A stretch of 64,000 bases of DNA. Source: Galbula dea. Lineage: Eukaryota; Chordata; Aves; Piciformes; Galbulidae. Location of the stretch: assembly GCA_013399015.1 (NCBI GenBank), contig VWZX01007020.1:2356001-2420000 (forward strand), read 5' to 3'. Made by a program: the position numbers and the translations under genes. This document shows positions 1 through 12,365 of this stretch, one piece after another. Under the pieces are notes generated by a model, which saw only the letters and a program-made list of their open reading frames with translations, did no database searches and was not told the DNA's origin. How positions within the stretch are numbered: position 1 is the first letter of the stretch; the number at the start of each line of letters is the position of its first letter.

Positions 1-940
1 ACAATATTGTGGGGCATTGCTATAATAATGATTTGTTAGTTGGATTTTTTTTCTCACTTGTTGGGTTTGCTCTTAGTGGTAGCAGGACTGTTTTCACTGT
101 AATGTTTGCTCATGACAGTTTGCGTAGAACAGATACATGTGTGCTACAACTAAGATGAGACCATTCCACATTGTCTTCTTTGTATATGTCATAAAAGGTC
201 TATTCTTAACTCCTAAGGCTGAAATGAAAGTAAACATGAGTCTTACTTGACACAGATAACCTTCAAAAATGTAAATATTAACTGGGTAGTGTATCTTAAC
301 ACTTGTGATAGAAGCTCAGATAAGATGGTATGACTGTCCCTTTAGCTTTAAAATCTCTGAAACCATGGGAGATGTGGTGGGATCTGCTGAAAGACTTTTT
401 AGCTTTTTTTCTATTTGGATAGCATTTATTCAAATGTATTTTTTTGGCAGTAGGGTTGGAGGGGTTAACCAATTCTGTAATTAAATCCAATAATTGCCTG
501 TGGCACTATTAGATCAACAAGCTGTATAAACTCCTAGTGAGTTATCCATCTCTTATCAGAAGCTACTGATTTTTTGCTGTAATAATTGTTGGTAGAAATA
601 CACCATGGTAATTCATAGTACCGCTTTCAGTTAATGATATGGTTTTCCTCACCCACTGCCCTTTTTTTTGGTGGTATGCTGATAAGAACTTCTAGTAATC
701 ACACTGCAAGCAGTACAATAAAAACTGCATAAAAAAAAGCATCCTATGAGCACCCTCATCTAGGCAAGGGACCTAATGTGGGCCAGAACATGCGTGTAGG
801 GAGCCATGGAGCCGCTGTAGTTTTTGTAAGCCAAAGCAGTAACTGAAAGGCAGAGTAACATTGAAATAATACCTTTGGAACAAGAATGTTAGAAAAAATG
901 CTTTGATAGGTTCCAAAATTTATTTTTATATATAAATATG

Positions 941-970
941 TAAATGTATGTGTGTGTGTGTATGTATATA
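941..970. repeat. TG/TA microsatellite
   Basis: A short alternating purine-pyrimidine stretch made of TG repeats flanked by TATG and TATA steps. It is simple sequence with no gene attached. Confidence 0.75.
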
Positions 971-3900
971 AACAGGTTCCTATATACTACAGATCTCTGG
1001 TACTAGTATGAGTGAGGCAGTGTTCATGAATAGCAATGGACACCTGGATAAACATTGGATTAAGTGGATAATAATGAATAGGAAGGAATTTGTAGAAAAC
1101 TAGACTAATTCAATCTTTCCTTGGTTTTCTGAACTGCAGTTCTACCTTGTCAAGCTATATGATGAAAGTAATTTTTTCACAGACCTTGTCTATAGTCCTT
1201 ATTTCCCATAGGTTTGAGCTGGAATACCTGGGGCTGGTTTTGCAACACTCCTCAGAGCTTCATGGGAAATAGTAGGAAGAAAGCTTCATGGTTACTTTTT
1301 CTAACATACTTCAAACAAAAGGTGTAAACTTGATGAAAATTAACTGCACAGAAAAATTTGAAAACTTTTACTGTGTAAAATGAGTATCAGATAAAACAGT
1401 AAATGTTTTACTGGTGTATGCAAGCATGAAACCTTCATTTCGTTTTGCTGTGTTTGCAAAGAGTGAAAATTTAAATATGTGACAAGATTATTTATCAAAT
1501 ATTCTATAAATCTAGAAAGTAGATTACAGCTACACATCATTTTGGTATGTTAGTTAATAAAGTATGTAAATAGACAGTAATGTGATAGTACAGCCTGCAT
1601 GATTTACTAACATGGAATAACTTAAATGCAGGAAAGTATTTCCCACAGAGGAAAAGGCATCATCATACATGAGAAACTGTTGCAACACATAGAACTGTTG
1701 TGTAGCATCTTACAAATGTGACCAAGATTAAAATTATCACAGATAAAATATTCAGAAAATAATTCCAAAAGGACAAGATGGAAATATATTTTCTAAGCAT
1801 ACCAATCAAAAACAATAGTTATAGGAAGATTTTTATGCCAGTCAATCAAACTTCAGACAAAGGAAGAAAGCAGTGTTAAATTTAGATTCAAATTAAAAAA
1901 TTAAATTATATAGTAACTCAGACAACTATTTCTGGATTTCTATAAATACATGCCAGTCCATAATTTTGCCCCATGGAATAAAGTTGAAAATTTCAAAGGA
2001 GTTCTCCTGGCTAAATGCATTTTACATAAATGCATAATGCAAAAGTATAAGCTGCAGGGAGAAACATTCCAGTTATATACAAAGTTAAAATTATGTGACA
2101 TTTAAAGTGTAGCTCAGAATATGCATATATGGAACACAGGATGTTTATTTCTTGGACTCAGATCAACAACAAATTACTTTCATGGCAGCTGCTTTCACAG
2201 AAATGCCTTAAGGGTCAAGGGAGTTGGCTTCGGGGAGGGGGTCTGCCCTGGTGGAGCTTAACTGCTCTCTAGTTGTCAAAAACACAAGCCAGTCAATTAA
2301 AGAGAAGAGGAAAATAAAACCTTAAACTGTACAGGGGCAACTAAATGAAAATGTAAATTTTGGTCAGAGGCAGGAAACTCTTCAGTATGCAAAGAGAAAG
2401 TGAATGATAATCATTAAGATCTTGCATTTTTGTGGCTGAATTGGACAGTACTCAGAGCAGAACTGGTGTGAGCTCTCACATGAGTTTTTACTGTACTTTC
2501 AGAGAAGTGATAAGGGTGTGCTGAGGAAAATAAATTAAATATTCATGTTTTCCTAATGAGCATCAAGGGTCTCACTATTTTCTCTTTGATATTATTCTGT
2601 CCAGGATACCTGAAATTAAATCACAGGTGAGAAAGCCACAGGGAATAACAGAATGGTGATGATAAGGTGGTATCAGAGACTGGCAGGAGCTGGTGGGGAA
2701 ATGACAAGGAAGCTACAGACTGGCAGACTAGATACTAGCAGCAGACCATGTTTACTCATGGATGGATGTTTACTTGTTCCAGACTGGGGAATAAGATCAA
2801 AAGGAATCTGAAATTTGAAAATTTCTAGTTGAGGGGAAGGCCTGAGGACACTTCAGCAATCACTGGGGTGGTGCTGAGAGATGACACAATTAGAGATGCT
2901 AAATGATGAAGAAGTGACAGAAAGGCAGTCTGCTTCTCATTTAGGAAGTAGGGGTAACGTCTTCCATGGAAAACATTATCATTTAAATATTACTTCAGAC
3001 GCTTAGGGCTAAGCCTTTAAAAGATGGAGTTACACTGAACTGGAAAATTCCCTGCCAGGCTCACAGAGCCACCTTTGAGTCAAAAGTCTCACATGAAGTA
3101 TTCCAGGCTCCTGAAACAACACCTATCCTGCATGTGACTTCACACCTGCCTAAGAGGTGGAAGTGCAAGACCAAAGGCCTTCTAAAGCCAAGGAGGTAAA
3201 GCCCTTGTCTTATTGCTCTAGGCTCAGGGTTGTTGCATATACCTGCTATTGCTTCTCTGAAAGTAAAGAGAAAAGACGTAAAAATGTTTTGTTAAACCAC
3301 AATGCAAGTGCTAAGATTACTTCTTTAGGCAAGGTAAGAAGGATGGTCTGCTCTGTGATTCTGCATTAAACAAATGCAGTGAGGCAGTTTCCACACTGTA
3401 ATAGTATAGGTGTAGAATATTTGTTAAGAGACAGAACTGTTTTCCTGTCATACTGTTGAGAAATCACTGACCTGCTTAGGCACAAACTGTCTCTGTCTTT
3501 ATCCCTTTGAATGATATATCTTGATGGTCACCTTCTAGTTTTAAAACATGTAAAAAAGAATCTTGAACAGACATTTTGAATTTCTTTTTAAGGGAAGGAG
3601 CATCTTGGTTAATGAAAAAAAGTATGTTAAGTGGAGTTTTGCAGTCTAATCTGGAAATGACAAGATCACATTGTATGCAGAGGTCAGAGTTTCAATTCCC
3701 ATCTCCCCACCTCCCATAAAGACAGATTTAACAGGTTTAGTAATACAAATACATGTTGCACTACAAGTGAACTGAATAGGGAGAAGGTGGCAGAAAAAAT
3801 ACTTTGTTGGATGGCATAGGAAGCAAAGAATAAACCCAAAAGCTACATTCAAGAAATACTAGATAATAGCTATGGTCTGCTATTCTGACTTGGAAGAAAA

Positions 3901-4164
3901 TAGTAGACTGAAACTTAAAAAGCACTTTGGTAGTTTCTCTAAGAGTAAATCCAAGCAGATTTTTCATAATCTTCCCTAATAGTCTACTATTTAGATAAAG
4001 GAAGAAACACTTATGCAACTAAAAACGTGCATTGAAACAATGATTCTTCAGAGCACCAACTACTGCTCTGTAGTACAAATGACTAGAACAAAATCCCTTA
4101 AGATATATAATCCTGTAATAAAGTTATCCTTTATTTCCTTGAAGATGTGCCAGTTACACATGCT

Positions 4165-4206
4165 GTCTTACAGAGTCCTGTCTTACCAGAGTCCAGTCTT
4201 GCAGTC
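4165..4206. repeat. 15-16 bp tandem repeat, about 2.7 copies
   Basis: Three successive units begin GTCTTAC or GTCTTGC. The first two continue with an AGAGTCC block and the third is cut short. The copies differ by single bases. This is a small local duplication with no obvious function. Confidence 0.6.
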
Positions 4207-4633
4207 ATTTTCATTGATGTGTATTTGGGAGGCAAACTATCTTTAAATACTGAAAGCCTAGAGATAAATCACTATCATTAGTGCAGAAGGCAAGGTCCAG
4301 TGTGGGACCATGCATTTGATCCACACTCAGTACAAAGTTAATAATCTCTCTTAAAGTTTTCTACATTCAGCTTCATTAATCTAGACAAGGTCTGGGTACA
4401 GCAGTGACAGAATGAATAATTTCAATTCAAATCCTTGAAACTGAAGGAAAAGGATGAGTGAGTGCACTGTCTGGCTCTCATTCACCCTGGCAGAAATACA
4501 TTTTTAAAAATATACTTTGGTTTGAATTTCAGTGCTTGTAGAAGGTTGAAATATACAGACTGAGACACTGACCTTTCATTTCCCTCCTTAGGTGAAATAG
4601 AACACAAGCAATGTGTTCTCACCCAGAGACACC

Positions 4634-4648
4634 AAAAAAAAAAAAAAA
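4634..4648. repeat. A15 homopolymer
   Basis: An uninterrupted run of 15 A. No polyadenylation signal at a suitable distance and no transposon body is evident, so it is listed as simple sequence. Confidence 0.8.
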
Positions 4649-4927
4649 GGAGAAGCATACAAATGCTTCGGTGATGTAAGGATAGAGTTTGCTCTTGCAG
4701 TTCTCTGACAGGAGGAGAGGTCATGTTTGGAACTTCAGTTAAACCACACTGGGAGTTTGCTCAAAGACCCTGAATTACTCTTTTTGACAAAGCAATTAAA
4801 ATATGAAAAGCAGAGGAAGTCACCCAGTACATACTGAAATTTATAGAGAATGGAAGGCACTCTGACCCTGTCAGTATGATTGAAAATAGAATAAAAATCC
4901 TCCTAAAAAAGACCTGCAACAGAAACG

Positions 4928-5149
4928 ATGGCAGAGTTCAAACCAGCATTTAATGAGGTGCTTCCACTACACAGCAGCAAGTCCAATGTTTGTACTCCAA
5001 GTTCTGGCTGCAGCGTTGGCAGTATGAGTAAAACCCTGGGTCATCTCTCCAAGCTTGCTGCTCTGCCCACACAATACCAAAGATGCCTTTCTCTGTCCCA
5101 CTTAATCTTTCACCAAGAGATCAAGGAAGAACACTGGCCTATTGACTGA
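4928..5149 (+). CDS. 73-codon ATG open frame, doubtful
   Basis: The frame opens with ATG in a favourable vertebrate initiation context (A at -3, G at +4) and runs 73 codons to TGA. Its base composition is more balanced than the flanks. No domain, signal peptide or membrane segment is visible and the protein is not recognised. Frames of this length are expected by chance in 64 kb, so this is a possible small ORF only. A decayed repeat insertion would explain the composition equally well. Confidence 0.12.
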   Translation: MAEFKPAFNEVLPLHSSKSNVCTPSSGCSVGSMSKTLGHLSKLAALPTQYQRCLSLSHLIFHQEIKEEHWPID

Positions 5150-6773
5150 AGTATTTAAGATAGGTTTGCACTTGATTAGCCTGTTAATCTGCCTTTCTTT
5201 TTCTGCCTAGTGCTCAAAGGCTAGACTTTATGGTAAGAGACAACCCAGGTGTGTTTTATCAGATTATCACTACCTCTGTCTTTATTGTTTATATTTGATT
5301 TTGACAGCACGTGTTGAGTCTCATCTGACAATGTTTCCTGGACCAAGCCCCTGGTGTACTAAGCAGAAGAATGGCCAGGTTCTAGATCCTGATTAAGCAA
5401 GCTGCTTGGAGAGAGGCTGCACACAGCCTCTGGAGATCATCTAGAGAAGGTCGAGGTACCTCTGTGGGAAAAGGACAGCTGAATGCTGACTGTTTAGGGA
5501 CCACAGCCCACGTGTTGGACTGCACACATGAATTTTTGCCCAAGTCCAGATTCAGCACAGCTGAACAGCCCATAGAGATGATCTAATAGCTTTTAAATAG
5601 ACCTAGGTCTGTGTGCGGAATTCTGACCTTCTCGGTTATAATTGGTTATGACTAGCCAAGCATTTCCAGTGTTTATTCACATGGTGCCTTTAAGACCTGA
5701 GAACCTATGGGTTTACAATGATGTTTACAAGAATTATGCACAGATATTGATGGGTGATTTTATCACCAAAAGTAGGTGTATAAAATATGTTCTCACTGGC
5801 CCCATAGAAAACATTATGCAGCATATATTAGCAGACTAATAGAAAGGTTGTCTCATTTTTTTGGCCAGCAGCAAAGTATTCAGATTATTAGATGTTGTTA
5901 ATTACTTTGTTTTAAATATAATATATAAAGCTTCTGCAATTTCCCCTCTTCTTTCCTTCCCTCTTTTGCATCTCTGCACTGAGGATGGCTGTCAGGAGCA
6001 GCATGGCGTACTGCTCTGTCAGGGGACAGGAGAGGGAACCTAGTGTAGTCTTGCAGTTGGCAGGGCAAAAGCCCAATTCTGCAGGCCTGTGGATAGCCAC
6101 GAGGCTCAACTAAGAGTCCATATTGCAGTCAGAAGGCAGGTCTAAGGCTAGGCTGAGTCCAGGTCTAAACTGCAGTGTTGAAGCACATCTGTAATGCTGC
6201 TTCATCATAGCTCAGGCAGGGGCTGAGGGTGAGAGCCTATGCTTATAAGTGACCCCAAGACAGTTGTAGGGGAGGCATCCTTTGCTTTCTGCCTCTAGCT
6301 GTCTTCATTGCAACTTCCTTTGAGGCCTCCAGCTATGCAGTTTGGTTGCTGGCCCCAAGCCCAGGCAGCTGAAGTCCTGAGTGTGGAAGATGGCTGGTGT
6401 CCTGCCCAGCTCCACATTGTAGCAAAAGAAGATAGGAGGTTCCTGCCCAGGCACTCTATTCATATTCACATGAGGGAATTCACATGCCCCACAGCTCTTT
6501 TCAAACTTGAGGAGTGTAATTTGTTAGGGTTTTTCTGCGGAGGGGGTGCTTGCCCTTTTATTTTATTTTATTTTTTTTTGGTGGTAGAGTGAAAAGTATG
6601 CTGCCTCTGCTGCTGTTGTGAACAATCAGTTCTTCAGGAGGAAATGCAGTCTTAGCAGGTCTGACTGCACATGCAGGACAGAGTTATATAGTAAATAATG
6701 GGTAGGTTAGACGGGGAAAAGCTGACTTCAGAGTTCTCAAAGGGCCTGTTAAGTCTGAATGGCCAGGCTAACC

Positions 6774-7070
6774 ATCATAGAATGGTTTGGGTTTGAAGAG
6801 ATCTTAAAGATCATCTGGTTCCAACCCTCCTGCTATGGACAGGGACACCTTCAAGTAGATTGGGTTGCTGAAAGTCCCATCCCACCTTGGCCTTGAACAC
6901 TTTCAGGGATGGGACATCCACAGCTTCTCTGGGAAACTTGTTCCAGTGTCTCACCACCCTCTGAGTAAAGAATTTCTTTCTAATCTAATCTACCCCTCTT
7001 CATTTTAAAACCATTACCCCTCATCCTGTCACTATGCTTCCTGACATAGTGCCTCCCCATGTTTCCTGTA
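6774..7070 (-). mobile_element. CR1 LINE 3' end, minus strand
   Basis: Read on the plus strand, the element starts with the reversed CR1 tail (ATCATAGAATGG) and continues through the CTTAAAGATCATCTGG and CCAACCCTCC blocks typical of the CR1 3' untranslated end. It then enters the reverse complement of the ORF2 C-terminal region (CTGGGAAACTTGTTCCAGTG). It is 5'-truncated, as most CR1 copies are, and moderately diverged. The right edge is approximate because similarity fades after about 7040. Confidence 0.88.
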
Positions 7071-9245
7071 TTTCCCCCTTTATATATGAGCATCGGCTTC
7101 TACATGGACACTGTGGGCTCTGCAAGTATCCTTTATGGTGCCCCAAGCTTGGAGTGCTTAAGGTGGGTGCAAACAAGGAGAATAGTTCAGTGGTACATCT
7201 CTTCAGGGCCATCTTTTGGGTTCTGTAGGACTCTGTGCAGTAAGGTACTATGATTCCTATTGAGGCACTTTTGTATATTATTAATCTGATTTCTGGACAT
7301 TCCATGAGAAAGTATTGTATACATTTAAGTAATGACCACAATGACATCCAATGCCATTAGATGAAGTTGTTCAGTGTCAGATACTCCTGATAGTGCATCT
7401 GAAATGTGCATTATTCAAGGATTTAGCTAGCTTGTAATGGGACAGGTGTGATTGGGCTAGATTTAGATACATGCACAGAGCTGCCTCTCTTACATAGAGA
7501 AGCTTTTGCAAATGCTTTTTTTCCCTGTTTGTTTAGGTAAAGTGGTATAAATCCATGACGAATGAGGTACTGTCATTGGCCAACAGAATTGGAACTTTGT
7601 AGTGATAGACTTCCTAGAGTCATACAGATTTGTGGTCCTCTTGACAGTCAGCAAGAGAATGTGCAGGTTTAGGTTTGAGAACGTCCTGACTAGGGTTTTC
7701 CTGACAAATGATTCTCTTGTGAGACTTTTGACACGTAACTCAAACCATGCCTACAGCATGTATATTGCACCCTGATGTACAGTATCCTGGTGAGCACGTT
7801 TGGGGAAAAAAAACAGCTGCTGGAAGAAGAGCAGGTGTCATTCCCACAGCAGGAATAAAAATGAATTAAAGAGAAGAGAAGAGAAATCAGCATGACAAAT
7901 GAGGTATAACAGCTTATGTGCTTTCATTAAAAAGGTAGGACAGGAGAATTCTGCTTAAATCTGTCACACGGAAGTACTCAGCCAGAAAAAAGTTCTTTAA
8001 GCTACAGCTTAGGTTGAAAGTCTTCAGTATGTGAGCAAAGTTTGAAAAGAATCAAGATGACTGAACAAAGAGTGTGACAAACACTTATTTGAGAGAGAGA
8101 TGCTATGAGGGTCTTAATGTGGTCCTGAGAACTATTTCTTATCAAGCCTGAGTATTGCTATGCTGTACACTGGAGCAATTAGACTGGGCATCTAACTCTG
8201 TAATGGAAGTATAAGTTTTACAGGCTCTGGTTTGCATCAGTTAGGACCAGCCTGTGTCTTGGTGTTTTAAAGGAGATAAAATCCAGATGCTGAAGCAGAC
8301 CTCTGTCAGATCCACTGAGTAAATCTGAATAACACAGGAGGTGGCCAAAGAGTATATAAACCTCTCCTTTTTCTACAGATTACTTCCTCAGTATTGTGTA
8401 TGTCACAGTAATTCTTTCCTTGGGATTCTTCCCAACACTATAAAGACTAACAGCTAGAAAATTACAGAAAGTTACCATAGAAAGTTACAAAAATAAAACA
8501 AGGGGAGAAGAAAGGAATTTATTTACCTTACGTTCCAAGTAGTTCCTAGTGTGGCTTAAATGAATTCTGTATATCAGGGAGGCTTTTCACATATTACATA
8601 TGCATTGAAATCTGTAGTTTAGCTAAAACTCTTTAAAGACACAAGTGTTTTAATCCAAGGCATGTCATGATCTGAGCACAAGGAGTAGTAGTAAACACAT
8701 CAGGAACCAAACTACCAAACTAGTCACGTCTGAAATCAAGTCGTATCTGGGATGTTCCTAGAAATGCACTGTACTTGTTTGTGATCACTTGTTATGCTGA
8801 TACCCACAGGCTTTCTTCTAGGCTTCACCTAGGAATTCCTGTATTTGTATACTTAGCTTGCCAGCAAACAGCTTCAAGTGTTGTGTAAAAGGTCCTAGCA
8901 AGGCTGCACATCCCCAGGCTGTTCTTTGAGCATTCTTTAGCACTGCAGTAGGAGCTGCTGTCCTTCCTATATTTTTATTTGAAGTACAGTTTGCCATCTA
9001 TTTGTTTACTTACTGGTTAGCTTGGGAAGCTAAAATTCAGGTGCCCATTTCTTCATTTAAAAAAATGAAAGAAAAATAGAGGCTTGGCCCGAGATATAAC
9101 AGACTTGCCCCTATAGATGTTCCCTTAGTGTTTTGCTGCTTTTATGTTTCCTGCTGTTTTATAAGGAGAAATTAAGCATGGAAGCACTAAAACTAATCCT
9201 CCATGGTGTTTTTTTCACATGATACCAGATTTTGTGAAGCTAACA
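7071..9245. other. Noncoding stretch, no gene recognised
   Basis: AT-rich unique-looking sequence. Short open frames occur on both strands at 7021-7350 next to the CR1 element, but their proteins resemble nothing known and overlap each other on opposite strands. No RNA gene or repeat family was recognised. Confidence 0.5.
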
Positions 9246-9363
9246 TTTCTTGGGCTTTGTTGTTTGCTTGGGGTTTGTTTGGGGTATTTTTGTCATTTGG
9301 TAATTTGTGTATGGAGGGTTTTTTTCTTGTTGTTTTGGGGGTTTGGTTTTTGGTTTTTTTCCC
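9246..9363. repeat. T/G-rich low-complexity tract
   Basis: About 120 bases made almost only of T and G on the plus strand, with irregular TTTGGGG and GTTTTT runs. There is no fixed period. A similar tract lies at 49651-49770. Such strand-asymmetric simple sequence can be a decayed repeat tail; no element body was recognised beside it. Confidence 0.7.
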
Positions 9364-9831
9364 TATTAGAACAATTGTATAAAAGGTGGGGACCAGAGCA
9401 GTAAACACAGACTAGAGCTAGAAACTTAGGTGAACTGAGTGCAGGAACCTGCCAAGTTTCCTACTTCCCCACTTCGAAGAACTGCACTTTCCAAGTCTCA
9501 GGCATCTGAAGGGGAATTTTCTGGCTCTTTAGAGGAAATCTGATGATGAATGATACAGTGCTTTTTTTCCCCATTTCTGCTTCATCTAAACTGAAAATGA
9601 AATCAGACTATGCCTTTCTCTGAAACTGTTTGTATTTAAAAGGCAGATGATTTTTGTAGAATTTAGAGGAAACCTCTACAAAACAAATGTCAGCAAATGA
9701 AAAGCAGCAACCCAAACAAGAAACCAAACCTTCTCTAACTGCATCTTATAGCTTTGAACATCTTTACTGGAAAAGCAAGTTTTCAAGAACACTAAACTGC
9801 ATGATATAGTGTCATACATTGCCTGTCTTAC

Positions 9832-9919
9832 TTCATTCTCCAGATCTGCACCCGAATCATTGTGAAATTCATTCTTTTCCAAAACTTCATGGGTTTTTTT
9901 TGCAAGCATTTCATTCCTC
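9832..9919 (-). CDS. Candidate internal coding exon, unrecognised
   Basis: On the minus strand, an 88-base segment lies between a 3' splice site (CTATCTGACAG just above 9919) and a near-consensus donor (GAA|GTAAGA, GT at 9831-9830). After one base completing a split codon, 29 codons read open, with many charged residues (KKTHEVLEKNEF near the start). The polypyrimidine tract is weak. The exon phase (2 in, 0 out) does not join directly to the candidate at 12254-12365. The protein is not recognised. A chance splice-like arrangement is quite possible. Confidence 0.18.
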
Positions 9920-12253
9920 CTGTCAGATAGATTTCATAAGTTGGTAACATGCTAGGGGTTATCCTGCTTTTTTGTATTTCATTGAACACCGTTAATAACA
10001 AATGTCAAGCACTGCTCATACTGATTACATTTAAGGGAAGAATTCAAGAAAAGCTAGTGAAAAATTGAGTATCTGATCAAATGTTTGAGAATCCCTGAAG
10101 ACTGAATTATAAAGAATTGTAGTGAAATATGTCAGCTAACTGAGGGATAATGGAAAATCATCCCTTTACTTGTGTCATGGGAAGGACCTTGGGGAGTACT
10201 ATAAAGCAAAATATAACTGATAATCTACAGATTTTCTAATGAATTCTTATGGAATAGATTTTTTAAATGGATATTGACTTTGTGTGTATTGTATACACAC
10301 GTTGAATAACAAAAGTCATGTTCACAGCAATGAATCTGAATGTGTTTGAGTTTATATAGTGGGAAATTATACTAAGTTCCTCCTCTGTTCTTTGCATATT
10401 GAGCTAAGCTGATGAGAGCAGTGTCACTGAAAACTCTGTTAGGAGACAGACCTGTTAGTTTTACCTGTCTCATGTGGAACTTCAATTCTGTGAAATCACA
10501 GCAGGGACACTACAAGAGTCAGTTATTTCCTCCCTAGCTGGTAGCTAACTGGAGCAATAGTGTGGCAGGAAAGAGCTTCGGTAGTCTGCAGAGTGCTAAC
10601 TAAAATGCAGCAAAATGATGAGCTTTTGATATCAAGAGATTCTTTTCTCTACATGTTGCCATTAGAGTGGGAGGAGAAGAAAGGCATGGTGTGGTAGTCT
10701 GGGAAGTAAGAGAAGAGCTGACTTTTCAGAACTAGGTCCATAACTGAAAAGGCAGACTACACTGATGCTGAAAAGAGAATGTGCTGAGGATGAAGTGCAG
10801 GAAAAAATACCTTACATATATGTACAAAAAGATGGAAAAAAGTTTTGCATTCTTTGGCACAGTTAATGGAAGAAACAGAGAAAGTCTCACTGCACTTTGA
10901 AGCAGAGACAGATTACAAGGGTCATGTGCCAACTTGTGGTATGTGAGCTGTTTTCACTTGGGCTTTATTCTCAGAGATGCTCACGAGCAGAAGGATGAAA
11001 GAGGTGGTATCCCTGAAGCAGTCTTTGTTAATGTCTTATCTCACAACCTATTGCAAAGCAAAGCTGGATGAATAGGAAAAGCCAGAAGATTCTTTTGTAC
11101 AAAGTGTCATTAAAAGCTTTCTCGATAAGGAATCATTTAATAAAGCAAATTGTTAATAGTCACTGAAACTTGGAAACTGGAGGTAGATTAGAAGGGAAAC
11201 TTAGATAAACCCAAAAGTTGTAAAGAATTGTTTGGATAAAATACACTGACTGTTGGTGGGTTTTATTAATTGCATTCAGTGACAATGTTGAAAATGGAAG
11301 CAAGGGAAGCACTAACACTTAATCAACAAATATTTAAAACTGTTCACAAAGTACAAAAAAAATAAAACCAGATTAAAAGCAGTGTTGGCATAATGACTGG
11401 ATGATGAAATAGATGTTCTCACAAGTAAAAAGAGCAGACAGTTTTAATGTTCATAAAGGTCTGCAATGAATTCTGATATGGTTATTAGACTGGGATAGTA
11501 AAAATAACATCTTCAAATTTGCTGATAAGGTGGATCAGTTATATGTGTATTCAGTTAGGTGATTGACTAGAGGCACAACTAATGAGCTGCTCTATCACAC
11601 AGTTTGAAACATTTTTTTTTATAAAACTTTGCTGAGTTTAGACTGTCTTGTGAAGGTCTTTGTTCCCGTCAATAGTTTCAGTAAAGGCTATGGAATGAAG
11701 GGCAAAGCAAAGAAGTCATGGAACCTGAAAATTTATATTTTTAAAAGAACAACAGTAACCATAATATTTTACAATTTCTATTTTATTGCTCAAGAATACT
11801 GAAAGGCTGTTTGGAGTTGATTTAGTGTAGTAAACTTTAAAAGATACAGTGGTTGGCAGAGATCACTGGCTATCTTTAGGATTAAGATATATTCACAGTA
11901 GATTTGAGGGACAGAGCTTCCATTTAGATATGATTGGTGTGTTTGTATACCTTAACCTATCAGGAATTAGAAATTTAGTTGACATAGTGGGATTTCTATC
12001 ATTTTCATGTAAATATAGGAATACTGTATGCAGTGAATTGCCAACTTCTTACCAAAATCAAATTATGATTATTACAGAAATCTATTAACAGTATGTAGTA
12101 ACTACTGAGAGAAAAAAAAAGTTATTTTCCAAATGGGATGGAGGCCTTGATAAATCTAAATTAAAAGTCAAACCAACTGAAAAAAACCCAAACAAACACC
12201 AAAATCAAACAATAAACCCTGTTTTCCTGCAGAAATCAGGCAGGTTAATTTAC
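9920..12253. other. Noncoding stretch, no gene recognised
   Basis: AT-rich sequence without recognisable repeats or RNA genes. If the two neighbouring minus-strand exon candidates belong to one gene, this would be intron and must hold at least one further exon, because their phases do not match. I could not find one. Confidence 0.45.
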
Positions 12254-12365
12254 CTTTGAGTGGATCATGAATAACATATGCTTGAGTCCAAAATGACCCC
12301 CCATTCATACCTTCAACCAGTTTTAGACATGAAAAGAGATCATTCACATGATCAGAACTTGAAAT
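12254..12365 (-). CDS. Candidate internal coding exon, unrecognised
   Basis: This is the best-looking exon in the window. On the minus strand a strong 3' splice site (TTTTTTGTCCTTGCAG) precedes 112 open bases. They end at AAG|GTAAAT, with the GT at 12253-12252. The exon starts in phase 0 and ends in phase 1, giving 37 codons. The peptide mixes polar and hydrophobic residues (for example LKLVEGMNGGSFWTQAYVI) and is not low-complexity. I do not recognise the protein family. Splice-like pairs around short open frames also arise by chance, and no neighbouring exon with matching phase was found. Confidence 0.3.

Larger units (their letters stand above)
1..6773. other. AT-rich noncoding stretch, no gene recognised
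   Basis: I see no recognisable exon, RNA gene or transposon here. Open frames are short and not protein-like, apart from a 73-codon ATG frame at 4928-5149 listed separately. Minor contents are a TG/TA microsatellite near 941-970, a 15-base A run at 4634-4648 and a short tandem repeat at 4165-4206. The segment 5380-5600 is somewhat GC-richer and may be an old unclassified repeat, but nothing in it could be matched. Confidence 0.5.

Noticed and set aside
3199..3333. Plus-strand segment between TTATTGCTCTAG and GGCAAG|GTAAGA with an open frame.
   Set aside because: Good splice-like sites but an unremarkable peptide and no supporting neighbour; treated as a chance pseudo-exon.
7021..7350. Overlapping frames on both strands just right of the first CR1 element.
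   Set aside because: No domain resemblance; part of the sequence may be decayed CR1.
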